Positions 1-12,580 of a stretch of DNA of 64,000 nt are shown piece by piece. The DNA lies in NCBI GenBank assembly GCA_010093705.1, contig MU006097.1, forward strand, positions 727,683 through 791,682, in the 5' to 3' direction. Every line of letters starts with the position of its first letter. Position 1 is the stretch's first letter. A program made the position numbers and the translations under genes. The notes under the pieces were generated by a model. The model had not been told where the DNA came from, did not search any database, and was given only the letters and a program-made list of their open reading frames with translations. Source of the stretch: Patellaria atrata CBS 101060. Taxonomy: Eukaryota > Ascomycota > Dothideomycetes > Patellariales > Patellariaceae.

Positions 1-251
1 CATCTTTCTGCTCTGAACGCACGTGAGAAGAAGATGCTCTACGTCCTTTTATGATCATCTAGAATGCCAGAATAAATATTCCTACTGGTCTCCTCTTCTC
101 TAAACCCTCCAACAATCAGCACAGCCACCGAGCGCATGACGAAGCTTGGGTTCCCAAGCTCAGTGATCTGACGGCGAGTTTCTACAAGTACTCTGTAGAT
201 ATTGTTCGACATTCGAAGCCCTTCCTTAGATTTTCCAGATGAGAGACGGCG

Positions 252-2053
252 ATGCTGGCCTCTCCCTCTCCTCCAAACTCTCCCTCTTTTAAGGGCCGGC
301 GGAGAGGCTTCGCGCGGAGATGTGAGCGATATTGTTGTAACACCGTGACATACTTTCCTCTGGTCTTCGTTTATGGACTTTCAAGCTGGGCAGCTTGGGT
401 ACTCACACGGTTTAGATATGAACCCACGAGCGGGTTCTGGAGGGGTATGAGATACCACACTTTTGAGGCTACATTTGCTAACTTTAAGCTCTTCTAGGCC
501 AGGTTGCCCCGGCTGTCAGTGTTATACTTTATCTGCTCCTGAACTGGTGCTACACATGCGCCGTGTTTACTTCTCCCGGGTCACCTCTCGATAGCATGCA
601 AAATAATGGCTACTCCTCCCTTCCTTCAACCAACGCTCCGCCCCCGTTTACGTCCTTCACAGTCAAATCTACGGGGGATATCAGGTACTGTAAAAAGTGT
701 CAGTGTAATAAACCAGATCGGGCCCATCACTGTTCAACATGTGGGAAGTGTGTGTTGAAAATGGACCATCATTGCCCCTGGCTAGCAACATGCGTTGGAC
801 TGAGAAACCATAAAGCTTTCTTGCTTTTTCTGATATATACGAGCTTGTTCTGCATCGTAGATTGCGCAGCTACTGGGAGCTGGTTGTACTATGAGCTTGC
901 AAACGATGGCCGTTTCGAAGAGGCGGCAATGCCAGTGCACTATATACTTTTAGTAGTGATGTCCGGGATCATAGGGCTAGTCCTTACCGGCTTTACTGCA
1001 TGGCATATTGTACTTGTCTGTCGCGGTCAGACGACAATTGAAAATCTAGAGAAGACAAGATATCTTTCCCCCTTACGACAACATATGCAACAAAACTTGG
1101 ATAACCGCCACTACGTAGATGGAGATGTTGAAGGCCGCCCAAGTATCGGAGATCAGCTGATGGATATTCATGCCAATGCTCTCCCCGGCGTTACTCGTCC
1201 TGAGGAAGGTGTCGACGGATCTTCTTCCCCGTATTCTCCGGCTCAACAATATCTTCGACGAAGTTATGCAGATATAGAGCGTCAGCGGGAACGTGATCGC
1301 TACAATGATTACCTTGAGGAACTGGAGTTGGAGAAGCTTCCTAATGCATTCGACGTTGGCTGGCGCCGAAATGTTCAAAACGTGTTCGGGAAAAATCACT
1401 GGTTGTGGCTAGTTCCCATATCAACCCACCTCTGCGACGGCTGGAGCTGGGAAGCAAACCCCAAGTGGATAGATGCGAGAGAGCGTATGGCGCGGAAGCG
1501 AGACGAGCAGGTAAGACAGCAGAAAGAGCGCGAGAGGGCCGCGGGATGGGGCCGCGATAGCAGAAACCCAAGTCCCGAAAGAAGTCCTCCGAGAGTGACG
1601 AGACACTACTACAACCGACAATCACAAGCACCATCACCCTTACGATACGAGACTGGGACCTGGGAAGGTAGGGATGGTTCCGAAAGGAGGTACCTTAGTA
1701 CTACCAGCGGTGTGCTCACACGGCCCGCTGGTGGGAGGCGGAGTCCTAATAAAGCAGATCAAATTCTTGGTCGCTCAAGAGAAGAATATTCTGATGGACC
1801 ACCTGGGCTGGGAACACCGATGCAGTATCTAGGGCGTAAAAAGTACGTAGAGAGTAGTGATGAAGACGATTATGAAAGTAGCAGTGATGAGGATATGGAT
1901 CGCAGAGCGGTGATTGAGAGGCAGAGATCTGGAGAGGTGAAACCAATGGAGACTACGAACTGGAACGATGTGCCTGACGATATGATTGGAAGCAGGAGGA
2001 AAGGTTCGAATCCAGGGGTAGGAAGGGGAAGAAGCAGAGGAAAGTCGGATTAG
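252..2053 (+). CDS. pfa3: DHHC palmitoyltransferase, PFA3-like
   Basis: Protein S-acyltransferase of about 582 residues. Exons are 252..444 and 498..2053; the 53-bp intron (GTATGA...CTTCTAG) joins the first membrane segment to the next without a frame break. The cysteine-rich domain lies at about residues 129-178 and the catalytic DHHC at about 154-157. Predicted membrane segments flank it on both sides (two before, two after). A TTIE motif follows the last segment, as in the family (TTxE). The C-terminal 300 residues are charged, low-complexity and probably cytosolic. Yeast Pfa3 palmitoylates Vac8 at the vacuole membrane; the same role here is inference from the family. The start is the first ATG in frame with the membrane segment. 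I am confident of the DHHC family and less so of PFA3 over other paralogues. Confidence 0.88.
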
Positions 2054-2813
2054 GAACAAGTACACCTATTGACCTTGTTCATCTTGATTTATGATTGTAT
2101 AAGTGCATTGGATGGCGCCCGTACTACTAATTGACGGTTGATATAGCATTCTCTTTAGGAATTTGAAGATACGGTATTAACAGTTTCGCGATGGTACAGG
2201 TGAGATACCATAATTCTTCCGTACCTGCTCATCGAAAGTCGTATTATACCAATATTGGCTTGCTTAAAGCGAATTATAAAGGATTGGTTCTTATTACTCT
2301 AATTCACTGTTTGTCTTCCTGTATTCGCGGCCAAAATTAATTGTTTCCACTCCAGTCCATTCATAACCTGAATTTGCCTCATTCGTACCCCTAACGTACA
2401 GGCCAGAAGATCTTCATGTCCGGGTTTCTAAAAAGTCGGGCGCCGTCATTTTCCCTGTTTATTTATCTCGTGGGCGTACCATCGCTGGCCTACACGGCTG
2501 AAATGGCTCGCTTTCGTTACTGGTCCGCATGTGCCAAACCGTTTCCTGGTCAACGAGACTTCACAGGTACGATATCGGTTTGAAACTGATTTCTCGTGAC
2601 CGAGCAAAATATGCTCAACGCGGTCGGCTTGCGTGACATCGTCTGCAAACGCGGAAGCTTCTCCACCACCTTTATATTTCTTCAAGTCTGCGCACCCTCT
2701 GATCGCTTCTCAACAAAACAACACCCACATTTCTTTCACGCTACACGTGAATCTCTTCTCAACACACAACATCATCTCCTTCAAGCTAATAATCGTACAG
2801 AAAAATCAATACA
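2054..2813. other. Intergenic; TATA-like element upstream of the APH pseudogene
   Basis: This 760-bp stretch holds no gene I can support. A TATA-like TTTATATT lies at 2671-2678, about 140 bp before the ATG of the next locus, followed by a CA-rich, CT-rich leader typical of ascomycete 5' UTRs. The broken gene downstream therefore still has promoter-like sequence. Confidence 0.4.
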
Positions 2814-4947
2814 ATGCCATCCTTTTTCTCAAAAATCACACAGCGCCTGAAGCACCGCTCAGGCGACAAAAATGAGCGACGCACGCGAGCAAGAACGCCA
2901 AAATTCACGAAATCTCGCTCATCAGAGCGAGTCCGAGAAGAACTTGAATATGAAGAATCTGTCCGCGAAAGAGCAACAGAAAGTCCCATGCCGACACTTC
3001 CTCCCGTTGCGTTCGAGCCATCGCTCGAAATAGATACGTAACGCGTACCTCGCTACCCATCTACCAACCTAATCACGGATGTTAGGCGCCAAACTGAACA
3101 ATACAAAGCGAGCATGAGGAGAACCGGTGTGCCACGATTGTATGGCAATTTCAATAGCATGGCGTCCCTTTCAGCTCCCGATCTTCTCGAAAGCGACGTC
3201 CCCGTACAAGATTTTGCTGAGACAAGTGAGTCACCTGTCATTGAACGTTCACCTGAAATCCGTACTAATTTTGCTCAAGGTACAAAAGTTGTCAAAGTGG
3301 ATGGTTGCTTACCATTTCCTTCCCCTGATAACGCTACTACACAAGGCTTTCCGTACAGCCGCAAACCAGTACGGGGAACTGATCCTTTCGGCAAAGCCGA
3401 CACATCGCTTCCTCCGGCTCCCGAATATCCTGTGGAGCCGTACCGAACCCCTTCTTTCCCTGCGTCCCAAGTCAAACATGTGAGCTCACATGTTCCCATA
3501 TACGTGTCCCTTGCGGGTCCTCCTGAAGACTCCCGAAACAGTCAAGCTGGCAAAGTGTACTGGGAGAAGACCAAACACCATGGTCATTTAGCCCGGTGGC
3601 CTGTACAGCTAGATCCAGATCTGGTCAAGGATACAATCAGGCCTTATCTCAAGTCCTGTGGTTTTTCGGATGCCAATTATAGCGTCCAATTCCTTGCCAG
3701 GGGTGGATGGAATAGGGCGTACACGGTGGCCACCACCGAACTCTCGTCAGGTGTCCCGAAAGAGCTTGTACTTCGTTTTATTTTCCCAGTCCAACCATGG
3801 TACAAGGTACACAGCGAAGTGGCGACCATGGAGTACGTCCGTATTCATACGAGTATCCCACTTCCAAAGGTGTATGCCTTTGACTCCTCGACCGACAATC
3901 CACTAGGGCTTGAGTGGATCCTTATGGGAAAAGTACGGGGTCGCAAGTACGCCGAAGTGCGCGGAAAGCTGGACTATGACACGAAACGAGCGCTGATCAA
4001 GACTATTGCGGACTGGGTCGACTAGTTATCCCGCATCAGCTTCAACCATATAGGAGCTATCTTTCGTGATTGGGACAAGAAGTCCCCTGATTACCTCAAA
4101 TTCGGCCTGGGACAGTACATTGAGCCTGCATGGTAGCCAGAATACCGCCTTGAATACAGCGTCTACCGTGGACCATTCTCTGCTGTCGATCAGTACGTAC
4201 GAAGCTATGTCGATATCTCCATGGCAGAAATCATGGACGAGAGACATAAAGGACGTGCGAGACATGACTTGGGCCTTAGCTTGGCTCGTTCTGCCGATGA
4301 AAACGCATGCGTCGCTTGCGGGAGCGTCTGTGAGAGACCCGAGCAAAGGGTCGAGATGCATCAGCGGTCCGATCGTGTCCGGATACAAAGAACAGCCAGA
4401 GCACATGAAGGATCAATGCGGGACTCCACTCCCAAGTCTCTGCGAAGCGGCGCATTTCACAGGTTTGCCAGAACACTACAGGCACATTCAAAGTATCATT
4501 CCTCTTATTTGCCCTCACCCACCCTTGAACACCTTCCTTTATCACTATGACATTTCCGAAAACAATGTTTTCGTCGACGATTCTGGCGCTCCCGTTGCCC
4601 TGCTGGACTGGGAACAGCTAAATGCGACCCATCCTGTAAAAATGGACACTCACCCTGTAATCATCGCCACAGAATACAAACCTGGGAACTATCATGTTCT
4701 TAACTACAAGCCTTGGACCGAGATTGGACCGAAGACTAAATCGGAATACGACTTCGAGTTGATCATTCAAGACATCGAGTTGCAGAAAGTGTTCAAGAAG
4801 CGGCTAGAGAGATTGCACTCGCCTTATTTGCAAGCCTTAAAGAAGCGGGATGATGACCTTGGTGAGCTTTTCGACTGTCTGGAGGAGATTTCTCGATCGT
4901 ACATTGGACATGCTGCACATCTTTTTGAGGTTGTGAGGGAGGAATAA
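2814..4947 (+). pseudogene. APH/choline-kinase-like phosphotransferase, disrupted
   Basis: Fungal APH-type (aminoglycoside phosphotransferase fold) kinase gene that no longer has an open frame. Exons 2814..3037, 3086..3225 and 3280 onward splice well; the second intron, 3226..3279, has GTGAGT and a TACTAAT branch. An N-lobe is visible around 3640-4020 (LARGGWNRAYTV, then ELVLRFIFP). TAG stops interrupt the same frame at 4023-4025 and 4135-4137 (after ADWVD and IEPAW); each could be CAG to TAG. Homologous reading continues through both stops (for example AIFRDWDKKSPDYLKFGLGQ). A frameshift between about 4330 and 4430 moves the C-lobe to another frame, where the catalytic loop HYDISENN and the LDWEQ metal-binding motif remain, ending at 4947. 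The native substrate of these fungal proteins is unknown. A separate functional gene starting inside the C-terminal frame is unlikely because its first 110 residues do not look like this fold. Confidence 0.72.
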
Positions 4948-6308
4948 AATCCCGCGGTCCCGATTCAGTGAGAGTCAGAAATTTGTACAATAGTTCTAGT
5001 TTTCGCTCAGCATCAGATTCGGGTCGGTTGAAAAAGTTTCAGCATATCAAATCGGGTCGATTGGAAAAGTTCAGCAGATGTACTATAAAATACTTTCTCA
5101 CTAGTCGATGGGTAGGGTTAGAAGACCACTTTTCACGGCATAATCTCATGTTACCGTTCTTTCCATGAAAGAATATCCACACCTGATTAATATGCGTGAC
5201 AATGAGACAGAATTTGTGACCCCAGTTCCTACACTTTACCAAAGACACGTATCTTATTTCAGCTGAACGCTGTTCAGATACCTCCATCACTTGAGAGTAA
5301 TGTTGACAAAACTCCATCCCTATCCACATCGCCCTTCATATTGCCCAATCCCCAATTAGACCGTACGCTGATCATTCCTGCAACAACAGCTTGCATATTC
5401 GACTTACTAACTCCACCTTCCTTCACCTTAGAACACAGACCCGATAACCTAACTCCCATCCCCTCACTATCTACACCCAATCCCCAAAATACCAATTTCA
5501 TACAAGCCTTATAAACCACACCACCTCTCCTCCACACCCAACTCCCAATAACACATACCTTACTTACACGCCCACAACGCATTCAAGCCGCCACCATTCG
5601 CACAACCCTCAAAGATACGAATCCCCCAATGTTGAGTTCACGGGTTTCTGGTGCGATATCCCGTTCATTCAATGAATAGGCATACCCTCCAAGTAGCGAT
5701 CTCTCGCACGAGTCTCATGAACAACGTCTCGAGGTCAATCTATTATTTCTCAGCGTCGCACGTTATTTTCAGCTATCCACATCCGCGCCATGAGATGAAA
5801 GTTATGGACGCGGAGCTTGTGATCGACTCTGGTCCTTTTTATCTACGATATGGTTCTACCGCACTGTGGTATTAACGTGGTTTGTGTAGCACGTTATATG
5901 TTACGATGAATGGTTTTAGGGTAGTAGTTTTATAGATAACGCTTTACTCGAAGTGAGTATTTGCATTTTCAAATTGGTGATGGTTAATAGGTCCATAAGA
6001 GTTTTAATATGGATTTGAAATCTCTAATGCAGTACCTAAGCATACTCTGGCTTTGGGCATAAAAGTTGTCGCATGAGGGTAGAAGTAACACTATGAAGGT
6101 ATAGGACAGTATAACAGGGCATGCACGAACAGTACAAGTGGCGAGCGGGTCGATATATCTCCAGTTTGATATATTCGATAATGAAGAGAAGCATATATCA
6201 TTGATCATTATCATCTATCATAAAGTTCCAGTTGTTTTCCATGTATTAAGGCTATGAAACGTGATACCCTGGGTCCGTTAGAAAAAAATATCTTTGAACA
6301 GCTGATTA
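4948..6308. other. Intergenic, contains a short tandem repeat
   Basis: This 1.36-kb stretch lies between the APH pseudogene and the 3' end of LIG4. No coding region is supported. Open frames at 5274-5582 (minus) and 5651-5875 (plus) show no recognisable family. A 32-bp imperfect tandem repeat lies at its left end, and 5330-5600 is strongly A/C-rich on the plus strand. Confidence 0.5.
5008..5080. repeat. 32-bp imperfect tandem repeat, two copies plus a third start
   Basis: Units at 5008-5039 and 5040-5071 both begin CAGCAT and share GGGTCG(G/A)TTG(A/G)AAAAGTT. A third copy begins at 5072 with CAGCA and then diverges. It lies just downstream of the APH pseudogene. Confidence 0.6.
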
Positions 6309-9300
6309 CTACTTACGGCTTTCGTCAAGCAACGTCTTCTCCGTCCAGCTATCGCGTACCCAATCTAGCGGAACAATACGTGGTATACGAGACCTTTTAT
6401 TACAACATTAGTAGGACTACTTGGAGGTAAATATATGGCGACTAACGTTGCACGCTTCGCTACTTCCTTCCGCATATTGCTGATCCTCGAGCGATCCTCG
6501 CCGACTAATATATGTGTAATGCTCAAATCATCAAGAGAACCCAGAACACGACCTCCACAAAAAGTGATAATCTGGTCAGCTAGTTCAAGCTCAATATCCA
6601 ATGGTTTTGTTTGTACCGGTAAATCTGTAACGGAGTTGGCATCTGCCCAAGGTTTATCCAGGTATACAACAACATCACGGAACATCCAGGCTGGAAGTTC
6701 CTCCGCATTCAGGCCGTTAGCTTCGACTTGCTCGACGAATTCTGATTTATCGAATGACTGCTCCAGAGTGGGCATAGTCTCTAGTAGAGTTCTCAACTCT
6801 TCTGCGGTTATATCTCGTGCGTAACTATCACCATACTCATCAACGCTGGCTTCAACATCTGCAGCGTCCTTCTCAATCGTACTGAAGGTATGACGTGGTT
6901 CGTACGGCAGTAAGAAGTTCCGTTTACCTATATCTAATTGACTCTGGTTGATAGTGTCAAATAGCCAAACAGGCCGTACGATTGTATACTGCTTTGTGCT
7001 TTCAACTGTGCGAACTCTGATGTTTCGTCGATCAGCAATGCATATCACATGTTCAGAAGTATTATGCGTCTGTATCAACCTGCCACCATTTGCCTTGACT
7101 ATCTGCTCGAGTTCCGCTTTCGTTTTCTTTTCCGGCTGAGTTGCATCGGTGATGACATAAAATGTGAGTCCTTCAAAAACCTTGGTATTCGGCCCAGCAT
7201 AAGGTGTGGTGACAACATCGTTGTGGCCTGATACCACAAGCTTCCGCTTTCGAGTAATCTTGTTTCTCTGCTTCCGACTGTCATCAATAGTGAATTGCTT
7301 TTGTTTGTGTTCTTGTTCTGCATTAGCTTTGAGCTGTATAAATCCACTCAATGTCAAAGCAGACTGCCAGTTCTTGTCAGGGCGGAGCTTCTTGAATCTC
7401 GGGAAGCGTAGAGTAAATTTTGTAGCAAATCGATCCGTATTTGCAACAGATGCTGCTTTTGCTGATACCACAAAGGAGTCTTCGGGCTTAATCCACTCAT
7501 CAGGGGCCTCATAAAACTTTTTATCTCCTGCAAGAACAAGAATGTCGTTAGGTGGATTATTTCGATCGAACTTATGCCATTTCCCCTCTGTCTGGCCCTT
7601 GATTGTGTTGTAGTCGCCTTTAGTGAACCCACCGCCAACTTTGAAAAATGATAGAAACTGTGGAGGTGTTTTCGTTTCATCCAACCGGAGGCCACAAAGG
7701 AAACTTGAGAACCAGCCACCGCGACGACCACTGCCGTAGTACCCACCAAGGACGACACAGTCTAGCTCTTCACCAAATTCAGTCATATACTCTGGTTTAA
7801 CTTTTATCCAATCATCATTTCGCTCATTGAGACGATACATGGACCGAGGATTCTTTATGACCAGACCTTCAGAAGCTTCCTCAACAACTGTTCGAAGTAT
7901 CGGCTCCACTTCTGCTGCAGTTCTACCCACCGTATACTCATGAACTTCTAGCCTCCGATGGATACCATGACATGTGCAAGACCTCCCATCTTGTCCGTCG
8001 TGGTCATGGCGTTTGATGCTCGCTTTGAGAGCTGCTCTCCTATCGCGTAAGGTATAGTTCGATATACACTCATCGTTGAGATAAAGACAATCAAAAACCT
8101 TGAAGAGAGGCTTCTCCCCCGTAGAGTGAGGATCCTTCTCAGTAGCTATAGCTGCAGTTTTGAGTGTGCCGAACCCGACTATCTTGTCTAACTGCACATC
8201 CCAAGTAATCATTTCACCATCCAATATAATGTTTCTTACATCTTCATTAAAAGCATCTTTAAGATGCCACGTGAGAGCACCATTGTGGAAATTACTTCCG
8301 TATAGATAGGTGTAGTCTTTGGCCTTGCGTGACCAGAAATTGAACCTCTTTTGACCGTCTTCATCCTCAATCATGTGCAGTTGCATTCTCTCACCGTCAA
8401 GTTTCTCTTCAATCCAGAATGTAGGATCTTCATCAGTCATCTTCATTTTAGAAACCATCTTTTCGATTGAGTTCATCTGGAAAGCGGCGAGTTGTGGTTG
8501 GAAACACTGCATAAGTGTAATTCCCCGTACCTCGCCATCCAAACGAATTTGGGGATTATAGAGTTCCCAGCAGACGCGGCGTAAGCTGGAGGAGACGTTA
8601 TATAAATTCTCAGCATCTGGATGCCAGATGTCGAAGATTGTCTTTTCTGTCGCGCCAACTTTCATTTGCCTTAAAACTATCCTAATCAGCCACATCATCT
8701 CTTCAGCATTCATTCGTAGAAAGAACTGTTTAAGAATCGGTTTTTGATCTTCTTCTTTGCTTCCAATCGAGAGCTTATCTAGCATTTCATTGACATCTCC
8801 GATGGTCATATCTCCGACATGAGAACTACTTTGGCGCTTAACGATGACCTCGTAGCAACGACCCGCAAAGTCTCCAGCCATAGCACTCTTAGCTTTCAAA
8901 CCAGGCTGTTTCCAGTTAAGTAAAGCATGGCCATCTTCAGAATTACTGTCAATACCCATGATGGAAAGGATAAGCTTCGCAATAGTTTTCTCTTTTAAGC
9001 CGTACATGGCTCTATCCCGGTCTTTTTCCGGGATGATAAGTCGAAATGCAGGATAGATGTCGTTGCCGACTTCCTTCCTCCATCTTGAGATGAAACGCTC
9101 AATAATCTCCCTGCGCGATTCATGAGGAGTTAGGTTCTTCGGGCCATGGGGTCCTTGTTTTCTGCGCGCAATTACTGCGCCGATCGGCTTCTTTCTACCC
9201 TCATTCAAGGGGTTGAACAATGTTGTGAACAATTCATGAAATGGGAGCGTCTTAGAATGATTGCGTGGTCTATTAGGATATCTGATGAATTATTTAGTTA

Positions 9301-9436
9301 CATTTTAGCTTGGAATGATTATTGAAAATTAAAAGTACTTCTCATCCAGCTCCTCAACGGATATGGGTCCCCTCAAGTATTGTCGTTGCTCCTCATCCAC
9401 CGCATCTGCATCTCGCATTTCCTCATCATTAGCCAT
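6309..9436 (-). CDS. lig4: DNA ligase IV
   Basis: ATP-dependent ligase that seals breaks in non-homologous end joining with an XRCC4/Lif1 partner in the nucleus. Three exons read on the minus strand: 9436..9339, 9281..6447, 6393..6309 (1,005 residues). The short first exon encodes MANDEEMRDADAV and splices into YPNRPRNHSKTLPF. The last intron (GTTAGT...AAAAG, 53 bp) is needed to finish the second BRCT repeat (RIVPLDWVRDSW). Domains in order are an N-terminal DNA-binding domain, an adenylation domain with the AMP-accepting lysine in EEKLDGER (about residue 326), an OB-fold domain, and tandem BRCT repeats after about residue 700. Length and architecture match fungal Lig4. The gene is divergent from ADE12, with 305 bp between the starts. 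Confidence 0.95.
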
Positions 9437-9741
9437 GATTGAAAGAGTTTGAGAAGCGAAAACATTGAGAAGGATCCGGGTGGAGGGACTCTTATACCTT
9501 TATACGTGATCTACACGGGGAATGAGGTGAGGTTAAAGGCAGCAGTACTGAGTACGGTTGTTCTAGTTCTAAAGGACGCGCTAAAAAGGAACGCGACAGC
9601 ACGTGCTACCCCTCCACGCCGATTGCCGGAAGAATTCGAGCTACGCAATTTCAATTTTCCCCGCCATGTGAGTCTTAATTTTCTCAAGAAAACAACATGT
9701 AGCAACCAAGAATTTAGGTATCCGCACCAGTGTAGGATATC
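9437..9741. promoter_or_regulatory. Shared LIG4/ADE12 divergent promoter
   Basis: These 305 bp separate two divergent starts. They contain a palindromic E-box-like GCACGTGC at 9599-9606 and two ACGCG cores (9576-9580 and 9591-9595) resembling the MCB element of S-phase genes. The motifs are seen directly; their function, such as cell-cycle control of the ligase, is inference. Confidence 0.4.
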
Positions 9742-11382
9742 ATGCCGGATCCAAACATTTCAATTGTCTTAGGGAGCCAATTCGGCGACGAGGGCAAAGG
9801 CAAGCTTGTCGATATTCTCACAGAGACAGCCGACGTCTGCTGTAGATGTCAAGGAGGGAACAATGCGGGTCATACCATTGTCGCAAATGGCGTCAAATAC
9901 TCTACACGCCTTCTCCCAAGTGGTATGAGCGTCAAAAATCATAATTAGATATGCAAGTGTTCCTGACAACCCAATTGCAGGAATTGTGAACCCGCGAACC
10001 GAGAACTTCATTGGCACAGGTGTTGTCGTCCATATTCCGTCCTTGTTTGAAGAGCTTGATGGATTTCAAGATAAGGCTATGGATGTCTCAGGCCGCATAT
10101 TCATTTCAAGTCGCGCACATATTGTGCTGGACCTTCATCAGCTTGTGGATGGACTCCAGGAGCAAGCCCTAGGCGAAGGGAGTGTTGGAACCACCAAGAG
10201 GGTAGGTCCTCACGCGACCTTGAAATCCTCAATGAGGGCGCTGCCATCCGTCTGGATGGTTTCATAGCTAACATCCAATATCGTATAGGGCATAGGTCCA
10301 ACATATGCTTCCAAAGCTAACAGAAGTGGACTACAAATCCAAGAACTTGACTTGGATGCCTGGGATTTCTTTGAAGCACGATTCAGGAGATTGGTCAAGA
10401 CATACCGTATGACGTTTGGAGATCTATTGTCCCAATATGACGAGGAAGGTGAACTTGCAAAACTCAAAGTGGGTACATGTATTTTCTGTCCCTTAAGATA
10501 TTAGCTGATAGCACTAGGGCCTCGCACCTCGGGTGAAACCCTTGGTCGTGGATGCAGTGACCTGGCTGGATTCTCGGATACAGGCGGGAAAGCGAGTTCT
10601 TGTAGAGGGAGCGCAATCACTCATGCTTGATTTGGGTACAATTCCTCGATGACTAGTACTCTTGGTCCTTACTGATAGTGTTTAGACATGGGAACCTATC
10701 CATATGTCACATCCTCCAACTCTGGTCTGGGAGGTGTGTTTACAGGTCTCTCGATATCGCCTTTCCAAGTAAGGAAGATTGTCGGTGTTACAAAAGCATA
10801 TCTCACCAGAGTGGGAAGCGGACCTATGCCTACTGAGCTGGAAGACGTATGTTTGAGGAGTATACTAGAGTAGATGTGAGACTGACAAGGTTCCTAGGAA
10901 TTTGGAGAGCACCTTCAAAAGGTAGGTCAGGAGTTTGGGGTAAATACTGGCCGTAGACGTCGCTGCGGTTGGTTGGATCTGGTAATGCTGAAGCATTCCA
11001 CGATGGCAAATCATTATACAACGTAAGTTAAGAATAGATTCCCTTCCGTCTCAACTGCTAACACACCAATAGGATCAACTTCACGAAACTAGACGTCCTT
11101 GACGGTCTTTCGGAGATCAAGGTCGCAACTGCGTATCAACTTCCCGACGGAACTGAACTTAGAACGTTCCCCGCCAACTTGAAGACTTTGGCAACCGTAA
11201 AACCGGTGTACAAGACCTTTCCTGGATGGACTGAGAGAACTGCGGGGTCGACTTCTTACAATCACCTTCCTCAGCAAGCGAAAGATTATATTGCATTCGT
11301 CGAGGAATTTATCGGTGTCAAGATCGGCTCTATCGGTTGCGGGCCATCACGGGAGAACATGATATTCAGACAGATCGTGTGA
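9742..11382 (+). CDS. ade12: Adenylosuccinate synthetase
   Basis: Catalyses GTP-dependent condensation of IMP and aspartate to adenylosuccinate, the first committed step of AMP synthesis. Seven exons: 9742..9922, 9981..10201, 10289..10468, 10518..10635, 10686..10846, 10898..11022, 11073..11382, giving 431 residues (the family is usually 425-435). The N-terminal [14 protein letters not shown] nucleotide-binding loop contains the catalytic Asp. GGNNAGHTI follows, then [14 protein letters not shown] across the second intron, the [10 protein letters not shown] segment, and [11 protein letters not shown], the aspartate-binding arginine cluster. All six introns are 49-87 bp GT-AG. Every junction restores conserved family sequence, so the model is firm. 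Confidence 0.96.
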
Positions 11383-11831
11383 ATAGAGTCCGCATACTGA
11401 CGATTTCTTTATGTCGATCTAAAAGTCTTAGCATCCTGTGGAAGGGTATAGAAGGATAAGCGGAGGTTACTACTTGACATTAGATCTCCATTTTACTGTC
11501 AAAATGGGGTGCGGATAGAGATGTTAACTAAGTAGAACAACCAATGATATTGATGTTGAAATCGCGAACTCTATACCTAGTTTGTTTCCTTGAAAACACC
11601 AAGACATATCACCGCACCAATGAGAGAACGCATACACATAAGCATTTATATGGCTACTACCAGGGCTCTTACTAGGATTCGTCTTACAGAGCAAACGGTA
11701 AAAGTTTAGCACGGATGAGCTTAAACTGATTGTGTGGTATTGACCAGTGAATAGTAAAGGCTCAAGCTGCATACCATTCCTTGTGTCGATTGGAAGACAG
11801 AGTTAGCCATTAGGTCTTCCGTTTCATCTTC
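11383..11831. other. Convergent 3' intergenic region, ADE12/IMP1
   Basis: These 449 bp lie between two convergent genes. The sequence is AT-moderate, with no coding signal I can support; it presumably holds both 3' UTRs and polyadenylation signals. Confidence 0.45.
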
Positions 11832-12580
11832 CTAAGCTCGAAACTCTTCCGGTTCTTTCAGTGTATTTACTATCCATTTCCAACCACCACTTGGGAAGCC
11901 CGAAGCAATGACCTTACCCCGAATCAAGGCCAACGGGATGGGACCGTAGATCCTGGAATCTCTTGAAAAAGCCTGGTTATCGCCCGCGGACCAAAAATGT
12001 CCCTCTGGGACCTGTACATCGTCAGCTCGTGTCCAATAAGATCTCTTCCCCACAATTGAAGACATAAATCCCACCAGGGCGGAGATGTAAATACCTGAAC
12101 CATCACATCACTCCTTCCAGGTGTATCTCTCAGTACAAAATCTCCTGGCATCCCTATGACCCTCTTCATGACCATCTGACCCACCACAAGGGGGTTGTAG
12201 TAACTAACAACATCCCCAACCTCTATATCCCTACCGCGTCGGTGGTATTTCGAGAGGAGAACCCATTCTTCTTGCGCCGCTACTGTGGGAAGCATAGAGA
12301 TACCACCGGTCAAGTTGATCGAGTATCCATAGGTTGAGACGACGTGAAGGATTAGAGAGAAGCCGGCAAATTTGCCTATGATACGAATGTGCACACGATA
12401 CCAAGGTTCTTTCGGGTATTGGTTTGAGGCTTCCAACTTTTGCGGCGAGGGTTCGTTTAACTTCGGTTTGGGTTGCGGTTGAGGTTGCGCGCGAGGAACA
12501 TTACGCTTGGTAGCATTGCTGGCGAAGCAGCGGAAGAGAGGACCAGAGCGCGAGATAGCAGGAGAGAATCGAATGGGCAT
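11832..12580 (-). CDS. imp1: Mitochondrial inner membrane protease subunit 1-like
   Basis: Type I signal peptidase-like protease of the mitochondrial inner membrane that trims intermembrane-space sorting signals. Exons are 12580..12095 and 12011..11832 on the minus strand, 221 residues. An Arg-rich, acid-poor N-terminus fits a mitochondrial presequence, followed by a Q/P-rich linker and a membrane anchor at about residues 67-88. The catalytic dyad is visible: Ser95 in GGISMLPT and Lys139 in MKRVIGMPGD. The second exon supplies the GDN box (GHFWSAGDNQAFSRDSR) and YGPIPLALIRGKV. These motifs fit Imp1 better than Imp2. Its start is 166 bp from the divergent JmjC gene. Confidence 0.85.

Noticed and set aside
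4066-4947. Independent 293-codon gene within the APH locus
   Set aside because: Its first 110 codons do not resemble the kinase fold, whereas another frame in the same DNA does; better explained as the frameshifted C-terminal part of the pseudogene.
5274-5582. 102-codon minus-strand open frame
   Set aside because: The Gly/Val-rich translation has no recognisable motif; it results from an A/C-rich plus strand.
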